A DNA stretch of 64,000 nucleotides from Neckera pumila. Taxonomy: Eukaryota > Streptophyta > Bryopsida > Hypnales > Neckeraceae. The notes under the pieces were generated by a model that ran no database searches, was not told where the DNA came from, and saw only the letters and a list, made by a program, of their open reading frames with translations. Positions 1-12,665 of this stretch are shown here, in pieces. Both the position numbers and the translations under genes were made by a program. The first letter of the stretch is position 1; every line of letters begins with the position of its first letter. The stretch is taken from positions 30,322,913 through 30,386,912 of the forward strand of contig OZ018410.1 of NCBI GenBank assembly GCA_963969595.1, given 5' to 3'.

Positions 1-244
1 AATTAAAAAAATTAAATTAAATTTTTTGCAAAATTTTTTTGCTGCCCCTTCTCCCCTGTTTTGAGCTTGTTTGGGCATAACTTTTGCTCCCGGGCACCGA
101 TTGAAATAAAAATTACATTCCCCAAAAGCTAATAAGTTTTTCTATCTTATGGGAAAGTTTCAGAAAGTTTCATTAAAAATTGAGCTCATAGGAACCTGCC
201 CAAAATCCATTTTGTCCCCCGTAGGGACAATGGGACTTTAGGGG
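1..244. mobile_element. Right end of a TTAA-flanked TIR element (cut by window start)
   Basis: The stretch ends GGGACTTTAGGGG followed by TTAA at 245-248, the same terminus and target site as the complete elements at 34292-35211 and 58042-58853. Its inner part (a phrase around TAACTTTTGCTCCCGGGCACC, then AATAAAAATTACATTCC) recurs at 35040-35110, at 59330-59390 (inverted) and at 63890-63960. The left end lies outside the window. Confidence 0.6.
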
Positions 245-248
245 TTAA

Positions 249-2300
249 ATCTTGATATTTTACAATCTACATGATAATTTTTTTCACACATTCTCATACA
301 AATCTAATGCAAGATCTATAATAAACATGCCAAAAAGTGTTTTTTTTCAATGTAGCTCTTTGTACTAGAAATGATAGTTTTGTAGTATTTTTTGATACAA
401 TATAGTCTTGAACATTAAGGGCAGGTTAAGAAACTCCCTCCTAATGTTCCAAAGTTCCCTTAAGGGACAAACAAGAATTAGGATAGGCTTGTACGATCTC
501 AACTCTTTGGCAAAACATTTTGAAATTTTTTTACAAGATAGAAAATCTAATTAGCTTGGAAATATAATTTTTGTTTCAATCGGACTCTAGAAGCAAAAGT
601 TATGCCATCTTAATTTCAAAATAGAGTTCTTCAAGCATCACAAAAAATTTCACAAAAACCTCAAAAACTTTTTTTAAATTTTATTTTGCATAGAATTTTT
701 TTTGTTTATATAGAAAGATTTGATTCATTCCATCTAGACTTGCAATGAGAAAATTATAGAGATTCTTGTTTATCAAGCAATCAAAAAATAACTGATAATT
801 AGGATTCATTTTGAACTCAATTTCAAATTATTCAAAAATAAAGTTTGACATGTTTTAGTTTGCAGATGGAACAATCTCACCTTTGGGATTAGTGTATTTC
901 AATTCCATCTCAAAGCTATTAAGGATTTTGTTTATCCTTTCAACTTATCCTTGTTTCTATTTAATAGCTTCAAAAAAAATAAAAATAAAGTTTTTTTGTT
1001 GAGTTTTTTTCCTAAATCCTCAACTCAATTCTACAACATAAACTATTAGAAATTCAAAAATTTTGGTGCAAAAAATTTAAGTTAAAAAGATTCAAAGTCT
1101 TATAATCTAATCACGCAAAGTGCCCAAAGTTTCATTTTCTTCACTTTTGAATTTTTAACTAAAGATTTATTAGACGACTTTGGGCTCTTTGATAGCTTGG
1201 CAAGCTCTTTTTACTTCAAATAATAAATTCTTTTAATGAGATTTTTAGGATAGTTCCTAACCATCATGCTCTATACGTAAAGCTTTATTTCATTCATTCA
1301 AATAAATATTGCCCAAGTTGTACAGACTTACATGATTTTGATGTCAAAGCGGGTATCTAAAAATACATTTTTTTCTGAACAAAAATATTTCATTTGATTG
1401 GATTGATTGAAACCTATATTTAAAAATCTTACTATCCTATTCCAAATAATGAGATGAAAGTTACAAGGACTTTTTTACAAGCAATGTAGAAAACAAACAT
1501 AGTTTATTTTATAAGTCATTTTTGACCTCAGTTAGAAGAATTTTCAAATTAGAAAAACAAAATTGGCTATGGATTTCTCTATAGAATTTTTTTACCATTG
1601 GAATCAACAAATCTTGATTTCATTCCAAAGTTATTAGTGATTTAGATTTTTCTATCATTATGTATTGTCCCATATTTAGTAACTTATTTTTAAATGAAAA
1701 TGAGATTATTGTTCTATTAAATTATTTTTCATGTGTTTTCAACCCGATTTCTAACAAGCGGACTTATATACACAAATACATGTGTTGTTGTATTTAACCT
1801 CAAAAGGACCAAGTATTTGTTTAACGTATGCAAGAAATCTTAAATAGGTTGACTTCCTATAAAGTCAATTTTGGTCAGATGATCATGAAATTTTGAAAAA
1901 ATATATAAATATGTACTCCTTAGTAAAAAATTTAATTTTTTCTTGATTAAGTGTCTAGATCAAAAGTTATGTTGTCTTGCCTTGTTTGGCTAGTCTGGGC
2001 AACTTTGGAAAGTATGTGCAAATTCTTCCAAGAACTTTGAAATTTGGTAGGTATGTAACCCCGGGGGGGTCAAGTGCTACCAAAAATCGTAGAACCAACA
2101 GGCGGAAAAAAATAGGGTCTAATATATTCATTGTAGATAAATTTGGCAAAGAAAATATATATATAATGTACATTGCTTTTAATTTGGGAAATATGGTTAT
2201 AAATACTATAGGTATGATATAAAATCAAAGATTTATGTAATTGGTTTATATAAAATACTATTGAGAACAAAACTATAAGCATTGAATGGTAGTTTCCAAT
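249..2300. other. AT-rich DNA without recognised gene
   Basis: Only short chance ORFs are present. Fragments around 480-620 and 700-1000 resemble, in inverted orientation, interior parts of the TTAA-flanked repeat family (for example the phrase with AAGCAAAAGTTATG). No gene or complete element could be delimited. Confidence 0.5.
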
Positions 2301-2630
2301 GACTAGTAGCTGTGGCTAATTTCGTGTGGATGAAGAATTGGTATTTGTTGTTGGTTTTGGGGGAGATGGATGACTGTTATAGTAGGCTTAGCTTCAACGT
2401 CACTAAGGTTTGGGACTTTGGACATATCCAACGCGAGTATCCTAAGTGGATATTCAATTTGAGAATCTGGCGCACTAAGCGTGGAGCTTGGGAGGGAAAC
2501 CTTGGGAATTCAATTTGAAATATCTGGCAATTTTGGCGTGGAGGTTGGGAAGGAAATATTGCAGCGCAGGGTCGAAGGGAATTCAAGCTGCCTGTCCATT
2601 GCCATCTCCTAGTTTTGAGAAAGAAAATGA

Positions 2631-2671
2631 GGGTTTAGGGTTTTGGCATCGTCGAGGTCTCTTGGGTTTAG
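2631..2671 (+). promoter_or_regulatory. Telo-box-like GGGTTTAGGG motifs
   Basis: GGGTTTAGGG at 2631-2640 and TGGGTTTAGGG at about 2663-2672 are one and a half telomere units (telo-boxes). They lie upstream of a decayed coding tract and might be a remnant of its promoter or leader. No transcript can be shown. Confidence 0.3.
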
Positions 2672-3220
2672 GGTGTATTCTATTTTAGCATCTGACGATT
2701 CACGCGGGGAGCTTAGGAGGGAAACATTGGAGAGCAGAGTTGGAGAAAATTTGATCTTTGTATCCATCGCCATTTCTTGGTTTTTAGAATTCAAAAGGAA
2801 ATTAGGGTTTATTTCTTTTTGGATCTCCGAGGTCTCTTGTGCATTGTCGCTGCTAGTTTGTGGTTCAACAAATCCCAGAAGCAATATCCGCTTCAAATTT
2901 TTTGCGGAGCAACATTACGGTAAGTCAGCCAGTTACTTGTTGCGATTTTTTTTTGCTGTTGTTTCATTTGGACTGTTTTGAGAAGCGTCTGGTGCTTGCT
3001 TCTTTCAGCTTGGAGAGGGTCACCTATTGCATTCAAGTTTCTTGACTAATTGGAATTACTTTGCTTTAGGATTTAGGGTCAATTTTTTCCTTGAATCTTT
3101 GTGAATGCACTTCACTCTTGCTTGGACATTTGAGTTCCTTCCTTTTGGCATTCACTGCAATCCATGATATTCACGTCAAATTTTTGTAGAATCCTTGCAG
3201 GGTGCAAATTGCCAAGCGCC

Positions 3221-4144
3221 ATGAGGATAAAGATTTACTTCCAAAAGCGTGAAGGTGGTCCGCCAAAACTTTTGAGTCCCATGGACACAGAAGAAGACTC
3301 CTCCCTTTTGACATTGAGGAAACGGCTAGAAGAATTGAACCTCTTCAAGCGGCTCAGAGCATTTGAGTCTTGGGATGCAGAGGTTTGGAGTGTTGTCGGA
3401 TTGATGTTGACTTCGAAGCCCTCAATTCCATCAGAGACTGTGTCCATCTAATTCCAGCAGAAGAAGACTTAGCGGTGGACCGCAACAAGCATCCAAGAGT
3501 GGCCACCGCCGGAGAATCTTTTGGGACTACCTCCAACCTCAAAGACAGGGGGGATTTTGTTGATTTGGAGTTTGCTCTAGGTGCACTTGGATCAACACAG
3601 CTTCCACTCACGGATCCAGTTCCCATTGCGAGGCTTACAACATCAGAGGTCAGACTCCCAAACAAAGAACACAATCTTGAAGTCTATCCTCTTGCCAAAA
3701 GAAGTGCTACAGTGGTATACACAGGCGGAGGAAAAATTGCGTGGAGACTTGAAGGTCCATGCCATGGAGGATCACAATTGGTCTTTACGCTTGTGGGATC
3801 AAGACAAAGCTGCTAATCTGAAAATCCACTATGGAGAATGCTGGAGCCTCACAGGTGGAAGTACCGGTAGACACAACAAGAACACTATTTCAAACTTGTT
3901 CTCAAATTTCCAAAAAAGCCACTTAATTAGGGCAGGGCACATTTGAAGCTACTGCCGCCAGAAAGGACTCCAATTTGCATATCACCCCCAAAGTGGTAGC
4001 ACTCAAACAATCCCATGGAGTGACCACTGTTGACTACAAGCGGTTGATTGAAGAAGGCATTGGTATTCTTTCCACTATCAATGAGTCTATTGACTCTTGG
4101 AGGGCCACATTTGAGTTAACTAGAGATCCCAATGACCTAGTGTG
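3221..4144 (+). pseudogene. Decayed coding tract, possibly N-terminal part of a transposon protein
   Basis: No intact ORF spans this region, but coding-like frames succeed each other on the plus strand. One covers about 3281-3450, another 3370-3816, and the frame at 3581-3946 contains a short C..G..GR.NKNTISNLFS tract followed by an SH..L..H pattern. The reading then shifts frame and runs to a TGA at about 4142, including the tract ITPKVVALKQSHGVTTVDYK. The C...H...H spacing loosely recalls a BED-type zinc finger, which is inference. It lies upstream of, and in the same direction as, the broken transposase-like gene at 5.7-8.3 kb and could be its 5' part. Multiple frameshifts mark it as non-functional. 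Confidence 0.4.
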
Positions 4145-5688
4145 AGTGAATTTCACCATGAGGTAAAACCCATCCACAAACTTGGCCGAAAAGGAGTGTG
4201 TGGACTCTAATCTAAATGCCTCCAAGCAATGGATTTCCCAAATTTTTTCTTTAGTGAATTTTTGATAAATCAAGCCTAAGTGAAAAAAGGGCAGCACCTC
4301 AAAATCATCCCATTATGTGCCTTAACACTCCCAATTCATCTTCATACATGTTTTGAAAGGACAAGTAAACTTCCTAGGTCAAAATCACCTTAAAATTGCC
4401 TAATTTAGGCCCTAAGTGAACTAAATTGCACCCTAAAAACTAATCACAGCACAATTCACTCACACCAAGTGCCTAATCTAGACTTTTTTGGGGCAATACT
4501 TCCACATGTGCCCTAAAGACCCTAACAAGTAGAATTCACTCATGATGCATTCTTTTTAAACATCCAAATCATACAAGCCCATGAGAAATGTACTCCAAAC
4601 ATGCAAGACCTAATCTGAATTGTAATTATCATTACATTTTTATTCATTTGGGACCACAAGAACCATAGTAAACACAACACAACTCACAGCCGATAGGGCA
4701 GCCAACCTCTTCCTACTAATCTGTCCGTCCTGTCTTCATCCTGGCTCCAAATTGAGCGAGCCTTATCTCGTTGGAAAGCTGACTTCTCCATCTTCCTTGC
4801 GCCAAAAATTCAGCTCATTCCGCTTGGCCACACTTCTGCAATCGTCCGTCAAGTTGCAGCTCCGAAATTCCTGCGGCAGTAGGCCTTCCGTCACAAAATC
4901 GACCACCACTGCCTCATCTGTGCTCCAAATCGGTTGAGTTGAGTCTTGTTGGAAAGCTAGCTTGAAGACGCACCATTCCATCAATTTTCAGCTCCATCTG
5001 CTATTCTATGCTCTCGCGATAGCTCGCCAAAGTTGCTGCTTCCACTTGCAAGGGCAACGGACTTTCTTTCCCAACACTTTTTGCATCTGACCTCCACAAT
5101 CCTCACTTTTCACCCACTTTCTACCCCACAAGGTGAAAACCTACTTGACAAATTGACTATCATCCTAACCTACCTCCTTGCAATCATTGTTCTCCTATGT
5201 ATTGTCCACTTTCCACCTCTTCACACATTCTCCCCCAAAACAAAACAAGAGAGAGAGAGTGAGCACCAAACCCTAATTCGACTAATACCCCAACTAACTA
5301 ACTAATAACACTCCTAATCACTTTCATCTACATTAATTTACTGAAATTCCATTAAATCACTATTTATTGCCTAAATTAGAGTTTCTACCACTATGTTAGT
5401 GTTCTCATAGTAATTTTAAGTTTGATCACTTCTTTTGTGCTTTTCCATATTTCTTCTTTTTTATTGGTTTTTTATTTATGTTTAGATCCATTTTCAACTT
5501 CTCACCATTGTTTTGGATTCCTTTTTGTATCTTTTATCTTTTATATATTTTAAGGTTGCAATTTTGATCTAGTTTCTCTTCCTATGCACTAAAAGCCTTT
5601 TACTAATGGTTATAGTTTAATCTAATGTACTAACACTTTTGAACTTAAGAACTTATTCATAGTTTTTATATTTTCAATTATCTGAAGG
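4145..5688. other. Non-coding spacer between decayed coding tracts
   Basis: This stretch is moderately AT-rich with no convincing ORF. The part around 4690-5010 is richer in C and carries two similar short phrases ending in GAGTTGAGTCTTGTTGGAAAGCT-like text (4755-4785 and 4930-4960), suggesting an old local duplication. It might be an intron or spacer of a former transposon. Confidence 0.4.
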
Positions 5689-8290
5689 GTGAACCAATAT
5701 AGTGGTTCACACCTAGTCATAAAGTCCTATTGGTTCAAGGCCAAATGCATCATGTATCCACGAGAAGTTTTCCAATTGTGCCCCTCCAAATGCAGCTTGG
5801 AAGCAAACCTGATGAACCACGTACATAGAGTGGTCCATAGCAAGAGTTTGGAGGACTTTGAGCTCAACAAGAAGGGGGCAGCGCTATCAAGTGGAAAGAA
5901 AGGCTGTCCTAGTCTACCATTGGGAAGTAGCAGTCAATCCAGTTAGACAGAGTTGCATAACTTCTTCAAGCATTCCAATGGTGAGATTCACACCTATGAA
6001 CAAACTTCCATTTGCGCACATACTTGTTGAGGGTTTGAGAGGGCCACACTGTGTATATGCTAGGAAGTTGTATAGAATTGTTTCTTTGCTATTTGACCCT
6101 CACCCAGGCAAGGTTTGGTACTCTGAGCCTCACTTAGAAGCGTCCTTCAGTCTAGACAATGGTGTTGTTCTTGTAAAAGGCACTTTCAGACATAGGTTGT
6201 GTTGGGAGATTTTCTGCATCTTATGAATCTTTTCCGAACTTGACATGTCCCATGTGTGAAACCCTTGTCTCCAAAAAAGATTTCAGATCACGTGTGGTGC
6301 GTAAGGAGCATGCAATAGAAAAATGTGGTTCTAGAAATACTACAGCCAATAGGTGAGTTGGCTACTTGTCCTCATTAGAATTGAGTGCCCACTCCCGTTC
6401 AATATCCAAGAAATTTAGGCTTGAGCAAAGGCGTCACTGGTTGGCAAAGGCTAGAATTGCGCAATTAAAGGTTAGTCGCCCTATATTGAAGGAGTTTGCT
6501 AGACGGGCATCTGATCAGCACAATGTCTACAAATTTTGGACTGACATTATAGCAGCACATTAGATTGGTGCGATGGAGGGAAAACCTACATTGTGGGATT
6601 TCCTTTGAGATATTGCAAAATCGGAAAAAGAAAGGAGTTTGTTGGTCCAACAACTCCGTAGCATTCTTGCAGGCAATGAAAATGTATAAAGGTAGGCGTA
6701 ACTATGTACAACTTGTTCTCTTTAAATTTTGTGGGTCCAACTTATAGTACTACAAAACAGGAAAACCAAAAAGGAGTCCAGTTTGTCCACATGAATATGC
6801 TGACATTTTCAAAAGTGTTGCCCAAATCTATGAACATGCTAAACAGTCTCACAGAATTATTGGTCTTGAACCTATTATCTTTGCCGAGGACGAAACTAAA
6901 GTTAAAAGCACGGTTGCATGGGATCACCGGTAGGACATGCTGATTGGATTCTACGGCCCAAAAGAAGATCAGATTTGTGTTTCTAATTACAAACTGGTTG
7001 TGGGGTCAAGGGATCATGGTTACCATAGCATTGTAGATGGCTTTCACACTAATCGCGTGGGAGCTTTTGCTAGAATCATAATGTTAAATCCCCTCCACTC
7101 TAGTTTACCTAGACTTGTGCTTGCTGTCACTTGCACTTGCAACTGCTTTGATGCTTTGTGGGTGAGGCAGCAGTGGCAAAAAATTGATGAAATGTGGCCG
7201 AAAGAGTGCCAATTAAAGGTGGGCCCCATCATTGGCAACGCAAGTGATGAAGACAGCAAGAGATGCCAGTTAATGTTGTGTGACTATAGGAATTTGGCAT
7301 GGGTGCACTTGAGCATCAGCTGGGAGGTTATTCACAGCATCTATCCGTGAACATGGCAATTATTGTAGACTTCACAACCAGGATTGGATACATAATGGCA
7401 AGAAATTCATCAATTGGTTGGACTCTCCTTTGAAGACTTTGCAGCTTGGTGAAGATGGAACTTTCCATATGCACCTGGGAATGATTTATTAGAAGTACAC
7501 TTTTGAGTAGCGCAGCTTGAAACTTGAAGATGTAATACCAAAAGACCGCCAGAACTGGGCTTCTGCGCACAAAATTTGCCAAAGAAAGACTCAAGATTGT
7601 TTAGCAGCAATGCAAAATTTGCCAAAGGTACACCGAGAGCACACTCTTGGCACAAAGATGTACCTCAAAATCTGCAGTGATTACATTGACATCTTTGCTT
7701 CCGATGTTCTTGACCTCTGCAATAGGATTGTGCTTGCAGCTAAGGTTTCCTTTTTTTTAGGTTGTGGAAGTTATGGTTTGTACATGGAAATCATGCAGTT
7801 GGAAACAATTCTATAAGATTCAAAGTGTCCAAAAACTTTGTGAGCCAACAATGTTTTCTTGATGTCTAGTTGTCTTGCCACTTTGTCTTGCTCTTGATGA
7901 AGCATTTCCGGGACACATACCCTCATCTGCCGGTCCTTCTACACCTCATTGGAATTGATAGTTGTGAAATATTTTTCTCAAAGATTGGGGGAATGAATGG
8001 CTTGGAGCGGTCCTATGATTTCCATGACCTTGTGCACGGAACACGGCTAACACTTTGAATCATTTGTCCACTATGGAGTATGGTGACAATGGCCTCAAAT
8101 TTGGCCAAATGCACAATAAGGTAGAGAACATTTGAACTTCTTTGCATCCCCGCCATGAGGGTGAAATTGCAGCCAACTTAGGAGACTACTCCTTAATTTA
8201 TACAGACTTTGAGATCCTCATAGCCTTGAAGGAAGGATTCAAGGAAGCACAGATCATGCTCTGAATTCTCAACATGGCGCCATCTAGTCA
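5689..8290 (+). pseudogene. Broken DDE-type transposase-like gene
   Basis: A protein can be followed through several plus-strand frames broken by stops and frameshifts. In order it shows a CPMCETLVSKKDFR zinc-knuckle-like tract (about 6250), a basic segment with KARIAQLKVSRP (about 6450), AEDETKVKS (about 6885), GFYGPKED (about 6950), LVLAVTCTCNCFDALWVRQQ (about 7120), VGPIIGNASDEDS (about 7220), a QDWIHNGKKF tract (about 7382), and DSCEIFFSKIGGMNGLERSY (about 7960). An acidic DET.K motif, an ASD.DS motif and a late E inside an FFS..GG motif follow the general layout of RNase-H-fold transposases such as the P/THAP9 group. That assignment is inference from motif order. In-frame stops (for example near 6358, 6562, 6930 and 7490) and frame changes show it is dead. 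Flanking terminal repeats were not found. Confidence 0.6.
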
Positions 8291-8310
8291 AGCCTCTGCT
8301 GCCCAATAAA

Positions 8311-9192
8311 ATGTGGTTTGTCTTGCCTTTGAAGATGGAAAAGCAGGACCCATCTCATTTGGCTTACCAACCGCCACAAACCCCACAACCAGGAGTGGAT
8401 GGGGATGCTGAATGTGAGCGTGCAAGAATGCAAAGTTGCCAAGAATTTGAAGTACAACAAGGGAGTAATTCTAACCCTAATGTTGTTTTTGAAGACAAAA
8501 TAGAGGGTGAGGATTTGACTGTATTGCCTACCTTAGAAGAAGAGACTTGGTAGGTATTTGTGGAGCTCTTTAGCGAGGCAGAGAAGCAAATATCTTCAGC
8601 TCCCCCTTCTTCAAAAGTATTCCCAGTTGTTACATTCCAAGGTCATTCTATGTACAAGTCTATGCTTGTTAGTCAATTGAATGGAAATCCGTATTTGTCC
8701 AAGGATAAGCTAACTCGCATAAAAAACTCAAGTTATTTCAATAACTCAAATGATTACCTTGCTACATCTTCCTCCACCACGTCCATGCTACTAGATTTGA
8801 GATCTGACGTTGGAGTTTACTTCAAGGACATGCGAGGTACTAGGTCTACAGTAAGGGCTGTGCAGAAACAAACTAGAGGTAGACCATCTGCTATTAATTC
8901 GGGATTAACCAATGGTATATTTTACATAGGCAGAGTGCAGAAAATGTGGATGAAGGTGGGAAGCAAGTGGGGCATTTGCAAGCAGCCGATTGATCTGATG
9001 AAGTGGACTATTCAAAATGGGAGCAAAGCCACGGTTTCACCAACTGCAATGGTGTACTTGCATTGGTTTCAGAAGCATCCAAGCCATCACAAGTACCGGT
9101 ATGTAGAAAGTGATTATGTTTGGATTGACATGGATGCCATTATTTCTACAATTTCTTTGGACTATTCAGCAACTAGTAAAGTTTATACATAG
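8311..9192 (+). pseudogene. Two-part ORF of unknown function downstream of the transposase remnant
   Basis: An 80-codon ORF (8311-8553) is followed in the same frame, after one TAG, by a 210-codon ORF (8560-9192). This is the longest uninterrupted frame of the 2-11 kb region. Reading through the TAG would give about 293 residues. The first part is acidic and rich in Q and P. The second has a basic tract (KQTRGRP) and a W/Y-rich end (MVYLHWFQKHPSHHKYRYVE). I recognise no family. It may be a second protein or the C-terminal part of the same decayed transposon, or a captured fragment. No splice signals were convincing. Confidence 0.4.
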
Positions 9193-10237
9193 AATGAGGT
9201 GGATGCTAACTCATTGGCTAAATTTGTAAGAAACCAGAAGTAGTTTTGCCTTCGCAGTAGTCCATTGCATCCAGCAGGAGTCCTCTACAAAAGATTTTGA
9301 CATTAATGCACGTAAGCTCTGCATATAATTCCTATGATCTTGGATGACCGGTTAGCCTTTGGTGTGGTACTGTGGTATTGTGGTTGTATTTGTTACTTGT
9401 TTTTTAAATTACAGACTTTAAAGATGGCGCTAGATGTGACCAAAATGTGTACATGGAGAAGCAAGAGGACCGCGTACTATTGGTGAGCCTTTCAACCTCA
9501 GGAACTGGTTTTCTCAAATTTTCAAAACCTGAGTTTTGGAAATGAGTAGTACGTTCAGAGGCATTAAATGTGCACGTCATGACTAAATGGGCTGTAAGGT
9601 GTGAAGGGTGAAATTCACTGCTTCACATGTGTGAAATCTGACTTTCCCGATTTTTCATGACTTGGCGGGCAAATCACTTAAAAAAAGTTGTAGTGAATTT
9701 GGAGAAATGACATATTGAGATTTCCAATTGCCAGATCTTCCAATGTCAATTCCTTGTCGATTTCACAGTCCGTAACGGCAGTTGCAATTTGTTCTAGATC
9801 TCGCGGCTTTCCAACTAGTTGTATATTTCACAGCTTCATGTATTGGATTGGGTTTGGCGCTGGTATGATTTAAAATGTGCAGGCTTTGATTTAGGCGTGT
9901 TCAAGTGAAAATTGTTGCACTTGCACAATTGTGGCGGCTTGATGTGCTGAGCAAATTTTTTTGGCGACATTGAGGTCCTGTCGCTGGTTTTCCTCCTCCT
10001 TGCGCGCTGTGGTCGATGCTTGATTCCATTCAGCTATCTTTTTCCTTGTAAGTCATTGAACCACCCATTTGTTGATTGGATCATGTTTGCTGCCTTGGCC
10101 CTTGGGATTTATGACGTTGTGGTCTGAGGCAATGATTTTATGCTTGTAATCCTGCAATTCATTCTTTTCTTTGTGCTTGCAAGGTGGTTCAGGAAGCGTT
10201 GCTTTCTGACTAGCTGGAGCTCCTGGGTTCTAAGGTT
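9193..10237. other. Spacer without recognised gene
   Basis: Base composition is more balanced here than in the far intergenic DNA, which suits former intron or UTR sequence. No ORF or repeat boundary could be supported. Confidence 0.4.
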
Positions 10238-10852
10238 GTGACTATTGTTGTGACTTCAGTTTGCTTCTTCATGTGGTGCCCAATGCAAGAATATCTGCAA
10301 GCAGGGAGTGTAATGTGCCTTGTGAATTTTCAGGATCAGTGGACCATGATGGAGATCCCACTTTGTAATGGGGTGCTACCAGTCTTTGTCGAGGCAATGC
10401 ACTTGCAATGGTGCGGGTGGGATGACTTGGATCCTGCAATCACAAAGAAAAGAGTGCAGACAACGATGGCAGACTTCAATGCCACTTGTGAAACTTGCCG
10501 CAGCTGGGAGGACTTATTGGATTAGATAGTTGAAGGTGCTGCTCACAAACTGGTGCGGTGGGACTTCTCTTTGCTAGATCAACCCTGGGGTTCAGCGAAG
10601 GAGTTGACGGAGACCTCATTTTAGCATGACTATGAACTGTTTGGAAATTTGTAAGAGCTGCCTCAGTTGTTGCATGATGACAAGCTCTGCCTCCAAAGTT
10701 TGGATACTTTGTCAGATGTGGAATTTGGAGAGCTGCAAGATGTCTTAGAGGCAGTAGGGATTGCGCACATGGACATGTCACTACTTGGCTGTCTGGAAGA
10801 ATCAAATTCAAAGTGGATCTCTCCAACCACTCTCCCTGATACTAGTGAGTGA
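10238..10852 (+). pseudogene. Short decayed coding tract of unknown family
   Basis: A 95-codon ORF (10238-10525) reads on in the same frame after a stop as coding-like text with two more stops, to a 61-codon ORF ending near 10852. The composition (many W, D, E and L) looks protein-coding, and the final part has an acidic LQSLDTLSDVEFGELQDVLE tract. It lies in the same direction as the tracts at 3.2-9.2 kb and may be the last exon-like part of that decayed unit. No family was recognised. Confidence 0.35.
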
Positions 10853-11519
10853 TTTCACCCTAAACCTTAGCTTCCTTTGTTTGATTCGTTGATTTCATTC
10901 CCAGTTTCAATGGATGCAGTAAGGGTGCTCAAAATAACCCCAAGTTCATAGCTCTGTGCTCTGACGGAAACCTTCAAGTGACCAGTTCTTTTGTCTTCCC
11001 CTTAAAGGCTGATGTTTTGTTTGCTTTTTGAAATGCAAAGTGCGGGAGGAGCAATTGGCTGCTGCTTTCCCGTGCCCACTTTCTCTGATACAATCATATG
11101 TACATTTGTGAAGCTATTTGTACTGATTTCCATCATGTTTTCATGTGTTATATATATTGTGCAATTTTGGTAGCTGTGGGTTTTGGGAGCTGACTCTACA
11201 CTTCATTTCATCATTTATTGGTGATGTTAGAATGCACACAACCATTATAAGATCTCATATATTGTGTAGGAGCATTGAAGTCCATAATAGGACTTCTACA
11301 GACTTTGTGATATGCAAAATATACTTGTCTTGGACGGCTATCAATATACTACATTGTGTTCTTCAACACAAACATTTCATTTTGTTTAGCGTTTCATTTT
11401 ATTTTCACATGCTCAACTGTGATATTTTTTAGTTTTCTTTGCACTTGGTTCATTCTTTGTTCATGTCCATGATCCTAAACCATGATTCATAGTCCGGCAC
11501 ACTTTAAAAACTACAGGGT

Positions 11520-11740
11520 CTCAAGAAAACAAGCTTGTGCACATAAAGAAATTCCGTATAAGGAAAAAAATGGGGAATAAGGAACAGAAACTGGGTATAA
11601 CAAAAGACATTGGATACAAGAAAAAAGAAAAAAAATGGGTATAAAGAAAAAAACGGGGTATAAGGGAAAAAATGAGGTAGAAGAAAAAAATGTTTAAGAA
11701 AAATTGGGGTATAACTAATACAGGGTACTCTAAAATATCC
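11520..11740. repeat. Purine-rich imperfect minisatellite
   Basis: About eight imperfect units of roughly 20-25 bp are built on GGGTATAAGAAAAAAA, with variants GGGAATAAGG, TGGATACAAG and GAGGTAGAAG. The plus strand is almost entirely A and G. It is likely a slippage-generated repeat. Confidence 0.6.
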
Positions 11741-12148
11741 CCCCTATAAAATTATAAGTACTAATAGGGTGACCTAAAATACAACCATTTACTTTTATTT
11801 CAAAAAATAACATGCCATATAATCTACGGAATCAAGTAAATAGCCCCCCTCTAAATATGTCATTCACGCATGTATACGTAAAATATAAGAGGGAGTGACC
11901 CTCCCAAGTATGTAACTTAGGTAAAATAATATGCAAATAAAAAAATATATATATATGCTTGAACAAGTTAACAAAAAGATCATTTGTGTGAATTCATAAA
12001 AGAACTCAAAACTTATGAAGCTTTTATCCTTGGTTTGCCAAAGAGTATTTTAAACTTGTTCTGACTTCTAGAACTTTAAGGGTTGATTGGAAAAATCTTA
12101 CAATCTACTCGGTCAAAGTTTTTGAAATTTCTTCTAGACATTCTTACA

Positions 12149-12418
12149 CACTATAAAAAAACCTTGTTTTAGGTGACAAGCCCTAATTTTTTATGACGGA
12201 TTTTAGGTGATGTCAATGTTGACAACTTAAAATTTTTATGTCAACAAAAATGTACAACGTAACATCAATATTAACAATCCAATGTTTTTATGTCAACATT
12301 GATGTTACTTTGAACATTTTTGTTGATATAAAAATTTTGGGTTGTCAACATTGACATCATCTAAAATCCGTCATAAAAAATTAGAGCTCATCACCTAAAA
12401 CGGGGGTTTCTTATAGTG
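12149..12418. mobile_element. 270-bp CACTA-type MITE
   Basis: The left end reads CACTATAAAAAAACC and the right end GGTTTCTTATAGTG. A 3-bp target duplication ACA lies at 12146-12148 and 12419-12421. Almost the whole element is an inverted repeat (for example GACGGATTTTAGGTGATGTC on the left against GACATCATCTAAAATCCGTC on the right), so it would fold into one long hairpin. CACTA termini and 3-bp TSDs are the hallmarks of the CACTA (En/Spm) superfamily. There is no coding capacity. Confidence 0.85.
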
Positions 12419-12665
12419 ACACTATCACAGATGAAAGCTTTCTAAGATTCTACGGTTAGATATGGAAAAAAATGGCGCTTTTGCAATAGAAATGGCAACT
12501 GTGAGTGTCTTCTAATGAAAAAAATGAACCTTAGGACTTCAAGGGTTTGAAAAATGCAAATTTTGGTCGAAGAAGCACTAGTTCACCTATAGATTTGGGG
12601 GCAAGTTAATCAACTATAGAGGAACAACAAATAAGTCGTATTAACAAATTACCACCTTGCTCCTA

